Assembly (NCBI GenBank): GCA_039619475.1
Contig: CM077115.1
Location: 402,414,557 to 402,478,556 of the forward strand
DNA from: Icerya purchasi
Taxonomy: Eukaryota; Arthropoda; Insecta; Hemiptera; Monophlebidae
Direction: 5' to 3'
DNA: 64,000 nt
Part shown: positions 45,801 through 60,539 of the stretch, one piece after another
Layout of the letters: each line of letters starts with the position of its first letter
Numbering within the stretch: the stretch's first letter is position 1
Translations under genes and position numbers: made by a program
Notes under the pieces: model-generated
The model's database searches: none
What the model was told of the DNA's origin: nothing
Seen by the model: only the letters and a program-made list of their open reading frames with translations

Positions 45801-48642
45801 GTTCGCAGAACATAATTTTTTACTACTTTGGCTCCTAAACAAATGTAGATTGAAACAGAAAAATTGTTAGCCAAACCGATCGCATTACTAAAGAGATCAG
45901 CGTAAAAAGTGAAAAAACTAGGCATAAACGCTGATGAGAATCGTTGAACACACTTTAATGAGCACTTTGGAAAACAGCGTAGAGGATATCTTAAAAAAAT
46001 ATAGCTCTGCCAATTACGTCACAAAATTGTATAAATTTCTCGTGTTTTTAAATTTTCCGCGATGGTGACGTTTAATCGTATTTTTTTTTTTTTTTTTATA
46101 TAAAGCGTTTGCGCTTCATTATTTCAAAACATTTTTTTGATTAGGAAATTTATTTTTCGGCCCACTTTTTTTCTATTTTTAAAAATTTCCAAAAATACGA
46201 GACGACAACGAAGTCACGCAATAATGTCTCCCGTTTCAAATAAGTAGATAAATAATTGAGAACAAAAACAAGCGGATAAAACCTATTTGCAAAGAGTCTT
46301 TAGAATAGTCGAAAAATTCCGTCTGCAGACGACGCATCAGTGTGCCGACTGAGAGCTTTATTCATTAACGTTAATAATTAACAATGGAACAAAAAGATCT
46401 TTTTTTTTTTTTTTTTTTTAAATTTCGCTCCCAGCCTTTCAATCGAATTCATCAAATCTAAATAATACACTGCTGGCTGGAATTTTTCACAGTTTGCGCA
46501 ATAGGTCTAAAACTAGTAATTTTACAGCCTTTCCTTTTCCTGTGTTTTATTTATTCCGTTTTTTTTTTCTTCTTCTTCTTTTTTTCTATAAACTTTGTTA
46601 ATATCGGCTTAAATTCCGAATTCTTTCATTTCCACCCTTCTTTACTTTCATCCGTTTTTCTTTCTTCTTTATTATTATTTTTTATTATTTCAGTTTTTCA
46701 TGTTGGAAGCTCGATTCAACTTTATTATAATCCCTAGTTGAATTTTACGCTATAAATAATAAATACCCTTTTTGTTTTTTTTTTGTTTTTTTTTATTTTT
46801 ACCACTTCAAAAACTTTTTAAAAAACTTTACACAATAATCGCAGTTGCCTTTATGCAAAAAAGTAGGAAATAACGCGAAGAAAAAGAAAAATGAAAAAAG
46901 TTGGTCAACTGCAAGTCAACTTTAGTTAGAACAAAGGGAAATTATAAAGTGCTCGATTAAAAGAGGGAATACATTTTTTTCACTACATTATTATAACGGT
47001 TCCGAAAAAGTGTTCTATTTTTAAAAGTTGCAACTGGAGAAACCGAAACTCCTTCTCCGATTGAAAATGCGATTAAAATTTTTTTCAAAAGAAACTACGA
47101 TTAATTATTAAAAAAAGCCGCTATAAATTACAAATTTTCATAAAAATTTATTTTATTTCATTTTATTTATTTTTCCTTTTCTTTTCTCCGCCATTTTAGC
47201 TTATTGCAGGCTTCGCAATCCATTAATCGAGGCAAATTATTTGAAATACAATTCGGCCGTATCGGTTGACTGATTGAGTTTCGACTAATTGGCGAGAAAA
47301 TACTAATCGAAATTATTGATGACTATTTTTACCGGTAAAATGAAAAAGAAAAATCAAAAAAAAACAACAAAAAAAAAAACACGATATAAATCGATTAAAT
47401 TAAATTATATGAAAACGGCATGTTGTCAAAGAAATTACTAATCTGACAATGTAAAATGTTTTCGGATAGAGAACAGACCTGGATGAATAATGAAATTACA
47501 CAGACTCAGTGAGTGTTGTATTAACGAGAAAATTAGTTTAGTGTATTTTTCACTTTTTTCAATTTTTTTTTTTTTCTATCTTTAACAATTTAACTGTTTT
47601 TAAAATTACATCAAACATTATGACGGCTGTGTTGCCTTTTTATAGTTTTGGTACGGTATACTGCTCGAAAAAACACATTATTTATTCTCAACTGATAGCT
47701 TCGGTTTTTATCGGTAGGTTTAAAATGTAACAAAATTATACTCGTATACTGTACTACCCTCTTTGCACGCGGAACAGAATTTAGTACGACACGAGATAGA
47801 CTCTACTCTCGTTAAGTTGATGGTAACTGAATATTAATTCAACGATCTACTCTCGGGGAGGTTTACTTGTGATCGTCCTAAAAAAAAAAAAAAAAACGGT
47901 CGGAAACAATCAACTGCAGTAGCGCCAGAACGATAGTCTATGCCCTGAAATATTTTACGAACTCTACTGCAAGAGCGCTTATCGGCATATATTCGATGGT
48001 ACACGTTTATTCCGTATCATCGTAAATCAAGAGAAGTTACTCGACGCCCCCAAAAAAAAAAAAAAAGTAACTGTATCGATTAATTTATAGATAAGAATTT
48101 GGCTAAAGACCCTACTATTACAAAAGAAACTGGTAAATACAAAAATCGGAAAGAACAAAAAAGTAGATCTAATTCAGAACCGCGAGTATTAAAGAAAAGC
48201 TTTTTTTGATTTTAAAATCCGTTTCCAACAATTACGATGATCATGTACAAAAGTTCTACCGAAGCAAGTTCGCTAGCTACGGAATTACAAAAAGGGATCA
48301 GGGAAATGTTCTGCTACTAGGAGAGCTACCTGGAAAGTGATTGTATCACGCGTGTGTTTATCTAATGGTAAGGATGAATTATACAAAATCTATTATAGAT
48401 TTCCATGATGGTCATCGCTTGTTAAAAAAGTTTACGTTTAGCACGAAATATGCTCTTAACAAGTAAAATGCGGTTAGTTAGTTAGTTAGTTGTTGATTAA
48501 GTTCTATACTACGTTTATAATAAAGCGAAGGTAATAGAAGTAGGCACGTTAGCATGGGGGGGGGAGTGTGCAACTTTCTGTCCTTCACCATGTACCGAAA
48601 TGTGGCGATTACATTCCTATGGAGTAAAAGTAGAGAAACTCG

Positions 48643-48643
<1 letters not shown>
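36870..48643. other. Long non-coding stretch, no recognisable gene or element
   Basis: I see no protein family, RNA gene, terminal repeats or target duplications here. Minor structures: a tandem nonamer GTTTGCTTA at 38097-38131, poly-A/T tracts (41498-41518, 42559-42579, 46080-46098, 47881-47896) and a TTGTTGTTG run near 42900. Somewhat GC-richer patches occur at 37400-37700, 42000-42440 and 43260-43320. The 112-codon plus frame 41971-42309 and 98-codon minus frame 40429-40725 have no recognisable domain. It could be intron or intergenic. Confidence 0.45.

Positions 48644-48682
<39 letters not shown>
48644..48682. repeat. (TAA)n microsatellite
   Basis: About 13 TAA units. Confidence 0.96.
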
Positions 48683-49050
48683 TATCAGATAAAAATAAAA
48701 ATTTAATTTTGAATGCCTCGTCTTTTCAAACATGTGCCGATAATATCGCGACATTGAGAAAATGTTCTCTTCATCTCAGTAAGTCGTAACATTACAAACG
48801 CGCAAGAGGTAATATATTTGTTTTAAAATTTTGTTTTAAAATTTCTTTTCAAATCTCTACCACTTCTTCTACATCCAGGAGGCGGGTACATTATAGAATT
48901 AGAAAGGTATTTGAATTTTATTTCCTCTATCATCTGGAAGGTTTGTCGGAGGGACGTTACCAAAAAGGCAATGCTATTTGTATTAGTGGACACTTCTTAA
49001 TACCGGACAAATTTTTTGGTCCCGCGACTGTCCGTTATTCAGAAGTTTCA

Positions 49051-49086
<36 letters not shown>

Positions 49087-52000
49087 GAAAAAATACGGAC
49101 ACAGTATGTGAAGAATACTGTAGCATAGCTACATTATAAAACATTTAGATTTAACGTAATTTACAATATATTGATACACATACAACTTCAATATCCATAT
49201 TAATTAGTCGACAAAATATTATTTACGGTAATTTTATTCCTGCAAACTAAACATTTACGTATTTCAGCTTCTCTCCTCTCCCCCACTTTCTCTTGCTTAT
49301 TCTTGTCATGATATTTTTGTTCTATATTCTTTCCTTGTTGCCGGAAACTTTTTAAACTTTGTTTTAACTTGCTTATTATTCTGCTCCAGTAGAACTTGCT
49401 TCGAATCTGCTGCCACGCATTGAAAAGTCCAAAGTATTATTATTATAAGGCGCTAGACTATAAAATGCCCATGGTGACGAGCCCGAATAAATTAAAATGA
49501 AAAACGAAAGGACCGCATCAGTGAAGTTCTAAACATGCGGGATTGGACATATGTCGGCATGTTTGTATCTTCATGAGATTTACTTAAAAAGAAAGAAAAA
49601 CGAAAAAATTAAATTAAAAAAATAACAGCTCTTACGTGCCCCTGGTGCACCGTAGGCTGGAAAGAAGTTTTACCCGTTCCGTTTTCCGCTCATTCGGGCT
49701 ATTTGCAACGAGTTAAATAAGCGGCGAAATGAGAAATTCGTTATAGCGCCGAAATTGCTCTTAAATTTAAATTACGAGTATTTTGATTGCCTAAAGCGAA
49801 ATCGGTACTGTGCAAAATTGAAGGTCTTTTAACAAAGCCGATAACAGTCTGCGTCTTCAGAAAACAACAGTTTTTTACGCGATTTCTCTTACCGGCTAAA
49901 AAGTTTTACCTTTCAGAGAAATTTTCTAGAATGGAAAATTGTGTCCATTCGCTTTCAGCCGGTCGATCACATGTAAACGAGCAGTATTTCGTTAGTTTAA
50001 TTTGAACAGGTGTTATAATTAGCTGTGAACGGGGGGGGGGGGTTGTGTTCGGAAATTGGCACAGCGGTGGTATATTTCGAGAACACAGAGCAAATTATGG
50101 ACGTAATGACGAGAATTGTTTTGTTTCGGCAGCGCGCTGCTAATGATAACATTCGCCTTTAGAGGGAGGCTAGCGACTATAATGGATTATTCGTGTTCAT
50201 CGAAGCGTATAAAAATGTTATAATATCCTCGGAGGGTTTTAGAATTATTTATCAAACTTTCTCGGCAAAATCTTTAAAATACTCTTCTTCCGAAACAACG
50301 CTACTAATAGTGACCCCGCAGATAAATAGGCGGCCCATATTCTCGTTCGAAATAACAACAGAAAATGCTTTCCCATCTAGGAGAACAATTGATTTCTGGT
50401 CTGTGTAATAATTGGAGGGTCGGAATCGAAAAAAAAAAAAAAAAAAAAAACACGAAAAAATCATAATCGAAATGAAACTAACGAATTAAAACGAGGAATT
50501 TCAATAATGGTAACGAAAAAAAAAAAACCCTTAAAGACGTGTAACTTAGCTAGAAAAAAATCAAAAAATCGTATTTCACACTGGTACATTTTACAACACT
50601 AAATGGAAAAACACGGATTTATATAGAAGACGCGATAATGAATCCATATGTACAATTTTTGAATTTCGTAAATTTCCGAACATTAATTTTATCCGTGTAA
50701 TAATTGCCGATTGTCGGAATCGTAAATAGGCGTTAAATTCAAAAGTCGTCGTATCAGATAAAACGTTATTGGCAGCCCGAAAACGTATAGCCACCCTCAA
50801 AAAGTTTTAATCGTCGCCGTTTATAAGGAATTACACCGAATATTACAACGAAAACTCAAATATTTATCCGCTATCGGCCCTCTCTACATATATTCGTATT
50901 CTGCGGATGATAAATTTTCTTTCCAGTGCTCTATTCGTTGTACGCAATTAATATCATTCTCGATTTTTAAAAATTTAGTCTTCCTATATAATGCCTACGT
51001 GTTCCTTTATTCCTGTTTCGAAGTTAGTTCCACATCCGATAAAATATTATTCTGTTTCATCTGTTTCTTCCACTATTTCCGTTAGGGAGTCGGTCAATGC
51101 TCATTTTAAACTGCAATTATAAATTTTCGAAATGTTCACCTTCGACGGAAGTAGTCAGCTTGATCCACCGACGACCAGTTCATTCTACGCCTAGTTCACT
51201 TTTCGGCTAATCGACCATGTGTAGAGTCAATCTCTGCAGTCAGAGTTGATGATTCCGACCCGAAGGAAAACTACCATTTTAGTATGCAGAAATCAAAGGA
51301 ATCATACAAAGCTGATAATGTAATAATAATAAGAACGTGTAGACTTAAATATGTGAAAGTGTGTAGAGAGCAGTGCGTGGATGTGATAAAAACTGAAATT
51401 AAATGAAACATCGAAAACGTGTTAAAAATGTTCATAGTCGGAGGAAATATGAGAATTATGTGTCGCATATAATTGAATAAAAAAAAGTGTGAAATCGCAG
51501 GCAAGAGCAAGGGAAAGTGTATCAGAAATGCTGCATAATAAACGGATGTCTAGAGCTGACGGAAAAAAAGTGCAAGGGTGCGCATAAAGAAGATTATTAA
51601 ATGAAGCAGTTGAAAGAGGCGTACAGTGCAGGTCACGTGCGCAGAAATGATTGCGGCAATAAGTGATCGAAGGATCAATTTGTAATTTGCAGTATAAAAA
51701 GGTCACAGTGGTAATATTCAATTATTCTAATATCAGGCGGATAGAGATGTCGGTCAGTCTTTAATTCGTCCGAACTAGAATAAGCCATCTCTCTAGTCGT
51801 ACGTCGATCTTTCTTATCTTTTTCCAGTCATAACAATCTAGTGTCCGAAATATTTGCTTTTTTCGTGAAATACGTGAAATCTAATTTTTTAGTTTTTTTT
51901 TATATCTCCTCGGTCTGCTTAAACATTTGCGACACACGACGATTGTTCGTCATACGCTTAAAGAGTGGCTACCGACGGCGATGATAAAATGGTTTTGTCG

Positions 52001-55000
52001 TTGTTTTTAATATTCCTTGAAATTCCGAGTAAACAAATCTAATGCTCGGCAGAGAATAAAAAGAAACAAAAAAAAAGGATTTTTTCTTCTCTCTTTTATC
52101 GATTATATTAGTCGTTTTTTTTTTATTAGCTTATTACCGATATTCGTGATTTATTTTAATATAACACTACTCACTCGCGTAATATTGCACACTTGCGGTA
52201 TAATAACAATTATTATTATTTTTTTGTTATATACTTTACATTTTGTTGTGTAATTTATTTTTTCTTGACTAATTGGCCAGTCTACTTAGATCTAAAAAAG
52301 TTACTTGTCCCTTTTCATATTTCAACACTAGCGGTTTTTTCGGATGTAACGCCTTACATTCTAAAGATACTGGCTCATTTACAATTCGGTATTGCTTAAA
52401 ATTCCTTTTGCCGGTTCTTTTCTTTCTTATTTTTATCTGTACCATAATGTCACACGATCGATCGACCCCTCCAATCCACATTTAGCACACACTTATCGCT
52501 ACTTATTACTCCTAACCTTGCCAAATGTAGTAGCGTCCGATAATGGCCCAACCTTATTCGCGACAGATTGTACTGATATAATCTCGCTCCAATTAAAATC
52601 ACGGATACTCCTCGATTGCGCTTTTAATAGAGTATAATAATATCTTTTCCTTTTAATTTCACTAGTACTGCTCTTATATCCTGCGCTGCATTTTCTAGCC
52701 GATTATTCATATATGAGGCACGAATTTCTCCTAGCTGAGCTTAATATTCCCACTTCTATATCAGCCTGTTTTACACTACTATTTCATTGCCCTCGATTGC
52801 TCTGTATTTCAATAAGATTTTTTTTTTTTTTTTAGATTTTTATTTTTCAATTTTAACAAACCAGCTTGCGAATTTGGCGGAATTAAAATTTTCGAATTTT
52901 TATTTTTTCCGATTTATATATATATATATATATATGTAACATATATAATACCACTTATTTTGCCCACTGACGACCGATCAATATGAAAATATAACCTATG
53001 TAACAATTTCTTAACAGTTTGTTAAATTGAATGTTATTTATTTGATTATTTATTATATGGAATTTATTATTTTAGCGGCGTCCAATTCCGTTTGCGTATG
53101 AAGATTATATTTACGTAGATGCATGCATATGTGTAGTCTACGCGCGCGCGCTTTTATATATTTTTACTATTATACGTGACTATTTTAAACGTATAATTTT
53201 TCTTATTTTTAACGTATCTCTAAATGTATACAAATATATTACATTATTCTTAAAATGAAATGATTTTACAAAGCTTTTTTCGATTTTATTCCAGAATTAA
53301 GAAAGTAACAATTTCATTCAGTTGTATTTCATTTTTTTTTTATCATTACGTTGTAATACCGTGTAAATTAAATTTAACCGAATTAAACTGAGTTTATTAT
53401 TATTATTTTTATATCGTACTACACGCTGGTATAATTTCACGAGAACGGAAAACAAGCGTTTTTCGCTGTTAAGGGATGCAGGATTTTCGATGGTAAGAAT
53501 AAAGTTATTCTCATAAAAAAAATGAAGCATTTTATTAAACAAAAAGTGGCCACACATATCTAGTAAGGAGGAGCAGGTTTTGCGGGAGGGGGAACAAAAA
53601 GACAGACAGCGGCTTGAACATTACGGCCCATATAGGATCGTCGTTTGATGTACAGTAATGACCAGCGTAGACGCGCCTTATGCTTACTAAAAAAAAAAAA
53701 AAAAAAAAAGTCCGATCAAGATAACACTAGAACACTACGAAGATACGTAAGCGTGCAGAGGAATTTATACAAGAATCAAGACTTGCCGGGACAAACGATC
53801 GCGTAAAGAAATTCTTTTTCTTCGTGTCTTTTGTTGCATTATCAAACGCAACACGCGAAGCAGGTGGGTTTTTAACCGCTAAAAAATTTACAAAACATTT
53901 AAGTTACTATGGCGACATCGTAATCTGCTACTAACGTACCGCCACAGGCTTATAGTGTTAACAGTTTTAATACCTAACAGCCTTCATTATGCTTTTTTAC
54001 CTCAGTTAACTGTGACACGGACTGTAGCGTTGAAACGTATAAAAGGATTAATTACCACCGAACAGTCCGATAACTTTTATTTGTACCTTTTTTTTTTTTT
54101 TGTCTGAATTAACGCAACCTGTAATTAAAAATAAGAACAAATAGCAATAGGGTAAATAAATGATAATTATCGGAAAAACTCAGATTTAACGGAGAAAATA
54201 TTACTTTTATTAAAACTAATAGAAAAATATAAACAAGAGCGAATAAAAAGAAAATAATACACGAAAGCCTACAAATTCAGTTTTAACATTTTTCAGCAGC
54301 TACGTTTGAAACAACGTAAGCAATTATTCGTATAATATGTATTTATTAAACAAATTATGCCGAAACAAAAACATTCGTATTATCTTTCAATTAAAAATCC
54401 GAAAAAATATATTAAAACAATGTGACCAGTTTTAGAATTCGCACTGCTCGTAATAAATGTAAATAAAATTATTGTATTACAAATTACGAATTAACCTTCT
54501 AAAGTATTTTGCGAAAACGCAAGCATGAAATTCATGCGGCAATGTTCTATATTTTATGGACACTTATATGCTGACTATTCTGGAAATAATTTAGTTTCTT
54601 ATTTTTGTTTTTGAGATGCGGGATTTCCAAAAAATTCATTCAGCCAATGGCATGTCAGACTAATTTACGACTCAATCGTAGAGAAGGGGATGAAGGAAAA
54701 ATAATAAATCTGCGAAATACCGAACAATATCTTCTACGTCCGATAAGGGTTTCAAAGAAAAAAATCCGAGCGCCATTTTTAATCTACCTTATATACAGAA
54801 ACAATAGTTTATTTCTTTGCACCGAGATATTCTTTAATAATTGCTGCATAGCTGTGTACAGGTAGCTATTGTTTTTATTAAACATGTAGAAGATTACAAC
54901 CGTCACTGTTACTGGGTAAAGTAGAAAAAATGATTCCATGTTTCGGCTTAAAAGACAGAGTGAGTAACGTGAGACTGAGCACAAATTTCTCCCCTAATCA

Positions 55001-57031
55001 TCGGTCCGTTATTGTTAACTTTACAACTGAAACTGAGCACTAATTCCACGACTAGTGTATGCAAGTATCTCTGTCAGATGTCGCTAGTATCGTTTTTAAT
55101 AATGTCTGCGCCTGCATAACTCAGAGCAATATTCTTATCACGCATGTACACACCGAAACAGAATATAGGTTTTAGAAGGTCCAACTACTATATAGCATCA
55201 GAACTGTATGGCAGTGTTGAAGAGTAACTCCAGCAGATCCTCTGCAAGTATGATAATCTGACCGCACAATTAAGTACAAGTAACTAACTATGTGCATCCC
55301 TCTTGCTCATTTTATACCTTTGTTATAAGCTTGATATTCCAAAAAAGAAAATTAGCCCATCCCTCGATCTTCTCTTCAGAATGCTTTTAACCTCACTTTT
55401 TCCGCATCACTCATTATTTTTCCCAAGCGTAACAGCGCTGCACTTTATAAACGTGTACTGTCTGTTCGCACACACACAAATGTTGCCAGAGCTGCTCTTA
55501 TGCACCTTGCAAATAGGCTTTACAGTTGTGTGAAGAAATAATTTTTAATTTTTAATTAATATTTCATTTATTTTTAATATTTTCTTGTTCTCCCTCATAC
55601 ACTTTTCTCCATTTTTTCCTTTTGTTATCATTCCGCATCTTATACCGCGCCTTAAACACCGTTCGTTCCTGCATACATTGAAGACTTCAAAACTGCAGAA
55701 TTCCATGAAAGTTCATCAACTTTTCCAACGTTTTCTATATTGCAATTGCACCCGCGAAAATGAACATCTCCACACACGCGGACACTGTACAGATTTTAAT
55801 TGTGAAAACGACTTTTATTAACATTTTATTTATATTTATTTGCTTTTTTTTTTTTAGTTTTTCACTTGTACATTATATATTTGCATAAAGTTACAGCGCT
55901 CGCACAGTGAGCATACAGACCACTCCGGCACGACATATTACCTGTCGAAACTTTACCATGGTTTAAACTCTCTATACACAGTATCGCGGATATAGGCAGT
56001 TACCGCACACACATAGAGGTGATACCGACCGCTTCGACCGTGTGATAAAACGGTTTTTTTAATTGTTAAACATCGAGCGACTTATCGTTAATAACACCGA
56101 AGTGAATACTTACTAAAATAATGTCGTATTTATTATATAACCCCGACGCGTGTTTCATATGGCTACAACACGATCTCGTAGAATTATTTCAGCATTATTA
56201 ATAGTGGAAATAATGTGTGATATTAGTGAAAATATTAATCGTTATTAATGTTTTATTTATTATTCTTTCCCACCTTCTCTTTATGTCTCGTTATTGTTTT
56301 ACATTTTGTTATGGTTTCTCTCTGTTCAATTAAAATTTTAAACTCATTCGGGCGCCACTTAAGAAAAAAAAAAATTCAAAATTAAAAAAAATTCAAAATT
56401 AAAAAAAATCATGTTAACCAAAAGGCTCATCGCAGAACGGTCCACAGTGTCCCTTGCTCAATACGCCTACTACGTGAACGCCACTCGTGAGGATTGGACT
56501 TAAAACCGGAAGAAGAATAAACCGAAATTATATAAAACAATAAAAAATAGTATATATTTCCGGTATCGCGGTTATTTCGACTAGTCCTTCTAGATACAAG
56601 GTGCGATAAAACGATTACCGATCAATCACGACGTTGATTGGACGACGAGGAAAAAAGAAGAAGCCCCCGCGGCGTTAAAATTTACCTGCAATAATTTGCG
56701 CTGCTGAGCACAATTGTCTGGGCATCTAATGCGAAACTTCCCAGCAATCGCTAGGCTGATGTCCGATACCTTTTTACCATTACTAACACTTAATCGCGAG
56801 CCTCGACATACACGCCGTGACGTCATTCACCCTCGCTTTTCTTACTGACACAAGTGCACACACACACACACCGGCTTACGTCTTAGCGAGTTCGTCAGAT
56901 TGTCCGGAATTCCTCTCATGCAACCCACGATTATGTTGTAACAAAAATTCCACATTTCCGAACTCGGTACATGTGTACATCGCAAAACTCTCTTAAAATA
57001 CGCACGCAAACTATTCACAATGCTTCATTTT

Positions 57032-57034
<3 letters not shown>
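48683..57034. other. Long non-coding stretch, no recognisable gene or element
   Basis: It has (TA)n at 49051-49083 and 52917-52936, a G12 run at 50031-50042, (CG)n at about 53143-53152 and poly-A tracts at 50430-50450 and 53689-53708. TATAAAA at 51693 is not followed by a convincing initiator or exon. A plus frame at 55355-55540 stays open for about 60 codons with no known domain. Nothing else is supportable. Confidence 0.45.

Positions 57035-57084
<50 letters not shown>
57035..57084. repeat. (TA)n microsatellite
   Basis: About 25 TA units. Confidence 0.95.
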
Positions 57085-57087
<3 letters not shown>

Positions 57088-57089
57088 TA

Positions 57090-58555
57090 TAAATTAAAAG
57101 AACCAGCCTATTTGGTTCGTTACAATTTCATAATCTATCGTGTCTCAAGCATAGTTCAAACTGCACATGTTACTGTAGACATGCGTCAGCTGCTCGCTTA
57201 CGCACCGATAGCAAAGCCTACACAAATGTATGGTGGCCACGGAACGACGTATTATTAATATTTTAATTATTAGTTCTTTTTATCATACAAAACCATCCAT
57301 GACACTCGTGTTATACGCCATCATATAATTTTTAGTCCTATTTGATGCGTTACATTTGTTTTCCTTAAACACCTACAGATCTTTAGATTTCATTACGATT
57401 AAAATACGTCTGATCTTAGTTGCCGCAGACAATTCCAGGGCCTAACTTATACATATGCAGAGATACAACAGTGCACACTTTAAAAAAAAAAAAACGATAT
57501 TTTATTACCGCTTTCGTTTATTTAAATAAATAGTTGTAAAAGTACAATTAATAAAAAATAAAAATAAAAACTACATAAATAATTGAAATATTATTATTAA
57601 GTAATAAATTGTTTCCAGATTGAAAATAAATCGAAATATCGCCTGTTTGAAAAGTCTGTAGACCTTAGTGTTCGCGATTGTGGCTCTAGTAGTCTTGAAG
57701 TTCACAGGATTTTTGGTGGGAACATTGGAAACCTGGCGGCGGTGTAGTTGGCAAAAAAAGTTTTAAACGAACGGTAGATGAAGCAGGAGGAGTTGGCATT
57801 CTCACGATTTAGTTGTAATATTTAAATTGTCACAGAATAGTAAACGAGGAAGAGGATTTAGTCTGGCAGCTCACGGTCGAATTATTGTATTCCTATCAAG
57901 AGCGGGAGGCGGGGATAATTTCTGTCTTGCAAATAGTGGTGGACGGGTGAAAGAAATGGAGCGAATACAGGGAAGATTTTAGGTTAGTTTTCACTTTGCG
58001 GATAGGAAATTCACGTTAGAGATTTCGGCAATGTATCTCAAACTTCATTACGCCGACTGATCCGAAATATGCAGTAATTACCGCACTATATGTGTGTGCA
58101 ATCTGTACGTATTTTCAATAAACTTAATGAATGTAAAACATACGTAAAAACGTAAAATCGTATTGAATGGCAGAAGACGGAAATTTATCGAGCTATAATG
58201 ACTGTAGATGAAAAATATGTGGTTTAAATTTGCATTTTACCATCCTTCTATGTATGAGGGCGGTTGATACAGAAAATTGCAACGGTAAGATCAGTCTTGT
58301 ATATAGATATGTACTCAAAAGCCCAATGGTTATCTGAAATTTTTTTCCAAGAAGTAAATTAATCTATCATTAATATGTGAACAAAGGAAGACAGGCAAAA
58401 GCACGAGTCAAAAAACGGCTGTAGGAAGAGACGTGTATCTTAATCTATCGAGTACCCGCTTAAAATATGTTTTCCAGAGGAAGTTATTGTTAAAATACAA
58501 GCCAATTTAGCTACGTACAGTCACAATATTATTCATGCATCGCCATTCTGTATCT
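57090..58555. other. Non-coding stretch, nothing recognised
   Basis: AT-rich with short unrecognised frames only. Confidence 0.5.
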
Positions 58556-58559
58556 TTTT

Positions 58560-59310
58560 TTTCTCTCCTCAACCTTATGGTTGGTGGGTATTAATATGAC
58601 CATGTTAGATCCATATTCGGGATCTACTTTTATGGTGACACATAACTTTCACCGTTTTTTACTTAATCCATATATGTAAGTCTTGATCCGCCTTTACATC
58701 CCCTCCCGTTCATCATTCCTTCGATTAATGTTGTCATCCATTCCGAATGTCTGATCAGATGTCAAACCATTTCATTTCTTCTCATATTTATCGTATTCCG
58801 GATTTCGCGTTGTTTTAATTTTTATTTTTTTTTTTTCGTGAAAAACATCGTCATTAGTGCTCGTCCAAGGTATCTTTAACATCCGACGCAACATCACATT
58901 TCAAACGCTTAGAGCTTATTAAAATCGTCAATGTCTTCGCTCCATATAGAACGTCGAAAGATAAAGCTTCATATAAAAAGCTTTCTGGTATTAATTGATA
59001 TGTTTTTTGATGCAAGAAACGGTTTTTTCATGAAAGCGTTTTTCGAGAGAGCTGTTCTTTTCCTAATACCCTCCTTCGTGCTTCGACCGTCTGATGATAT
59101 TATACTTCCTAAGTAAGAGAACTCAGAATTACTCGATTAATGCCCTGCTGATTCAAGAGAATATTTATACTTTGTTTTCCGCATTTTGTGCACATCACGA
59201 CCTTGGTCTCTTTGATACTTAGGATAATAGAATTTTTTTCATAGAGCTTTACTTAAGGCATTTACAAATTCTTGTAATCCTTCTTCGGTTTCCACCATTT
59301 TGTGTAAGCT
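58560..59310 (-). pseudogene. Degraded RTE/BovB-type LINE reverse transcriptase relic
   Basis: The nucleotide sequence follows the well-known minus-strand layout of RTE-type reverse transcriptase genes. CATTCCGAATGTCTGATCAG (about 58740) comes from the IRHSEW-type tail. Then come CGTATTCCGGATTTCGCG, GTCCAAGGTATCTTTAACAT, ACATTTCAAACGCTTAGAGC (FE-WC/ERL-type), GTCAATGTCTTCGCTCCATA (YGAEAWTL-type) and AACTCAGAATTACTCG. CCGCATTTTGTGCACATCAC is near the upstream limit. Many frameshifts and a T12 insertion at about 58830 show strong decay; no frame is open for more than about 60 codons. Confidence 0.65.
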
Positions 59311-59319
59311 ATGACATTT

Positions 59320-60005
59320 TTGCTGACTGACTATCGCGGCAAATGTACGCGCGACCGTCCAACGTTATTAAGGGTGGCGCTGATCAATTTTCTTGTAAAC
59401 TTCACTTTTCGGCTAAATGATGCAACCTGCGCCGAAAAAGAATCCCCGCCAGCCAAAGATCTCCCGTGATGAATCCATTTGTTACTTCGTTTAGCAGAAT
59501 TACTTCGGTTCGACGTCGCTCTGTCCGGTTGTAAATACACACGCCTTATAATTTATTTCGCGTGTGTAGAACACGTTAGCAATAAAAATGAAAATGGCTT
59601 CGTCGGAATTTCGGCTAGTTAGTTCGGTTAATAATACAGCGTTCTAAAATAGTCGAGCATATTAACCGCGACCTCCAGTGTCATATCGCACCGAACGCTG
59701 ACAGTGCAGCGACGCTGAAAATTCCTTCGTACTACAGCGCACAGATTATCTTCGCCCCGCTAATGAAGCTCCATACTATATTGAACGTTAGTCTCCTCCC
59801 GCGTTTCTAATAGAATTAAGTTCTAATTTCTGTTTACCCATCGTAGAGGTTTCAAGGTTACACGAGAAACGGCTACATCTCATGTTTATGTAATGTTTGC
59901 CGAACTTTTGTGTGCGGAATATTTATCAGCAGCATACATAGAGGCAAACTCTTCCAACGTTTATATACGAACTTCATTCTGGCGTTCGAACGGCGTCTTT
60001 CGCTT
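59320..60005. other. Non-coding stretch, CpG-richer in part
   Basis: 59340-59560 and 59640-59810 are richer in CpG than average. No gene is recognised. Confidence 0.4.
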
Positions 60006-60009
60006 CATC

Positions 60010-60537
60010 TAAATATTCTTCCCTCGACGTTTCCGAGTATTATTTGTGTTTCCGAAATGTACCGCACCACTCTCACACCAGGTGAACGTTCGAAAGTGCC
60101 GGTAAATATTTTACAGTTACAAATGGTCGGGACTTCGCCATTTGATATAATATGACCACGATGCCAGAGCGTATTTAACATGTGCAACGGCAAGGCGGTA
60201 TTTTTATTTTTGCCCCCCCCCCCGGGGGGTAGGCTGTTGAAATAGAATTTATCCAACTCGAAGGATTAGTAAGATAAGTTGAGTGCAGCAACGGACTATA
60301 TATGTATAGTTTTACGAGACCGAAGTAAAAGCAGCTAATAACAGAACAATAGGTAGGGATGGAAAAGCAATAAAGTAAGCAGCGGCTATATGGAGAGAGG
60401 CTAAGGTTCAATAGGTCAGAGTGAAATTGGTCACGTTTCGAGCAAAATAAAGGGACATTCGACGTGGTTCGAGTATAAATATCGGTCGGGCGATTCGAAT
60501 AATAATCCGTAACGATAAAAAACCCCGGTTTTTGCAA
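60010..60537 (-). mobile_element. LINE C-terminal and 3' UTR relic, minus strand
   Basis: The minus frame contains TTSNVPLFCSKRDQFHSDLL then NLSLSPYSRCLLYCFSIPTY and CFYFGLVKLYIY, which resembles the HVLF-CP-F---R--L tail after reverse transcriptase of jockey/R1-type LINEs and is comparable with the fragment at 10575-10880. Downstream is a C11G6 palindromic tract (60213-60229) and a segment including LWHRGHIISNGEVPTICNC in a shifted frame, likely the 3' UTR. No poly(A) is clear. Confidence 0.45.
60213..60229. repeat. C11G6 homopolymer junction
   Basis: Eleven C directly followed by six G, forming a perfect self-complementary GGGGGG/CCCCCC core. Similar unusual runs are G14-T-A16 at 61830-61860. 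Confidence 0.95.
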
Positions 60538-60539
60538 TT

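Noticed and set aside
51690..51800. TATAAAA box with possible initiators downstream
   Set aside because: No initiator at the expected spacing of about 30 bp and no coding exon or splice donor follows; TATAAAA is common in AT-rich DNA.
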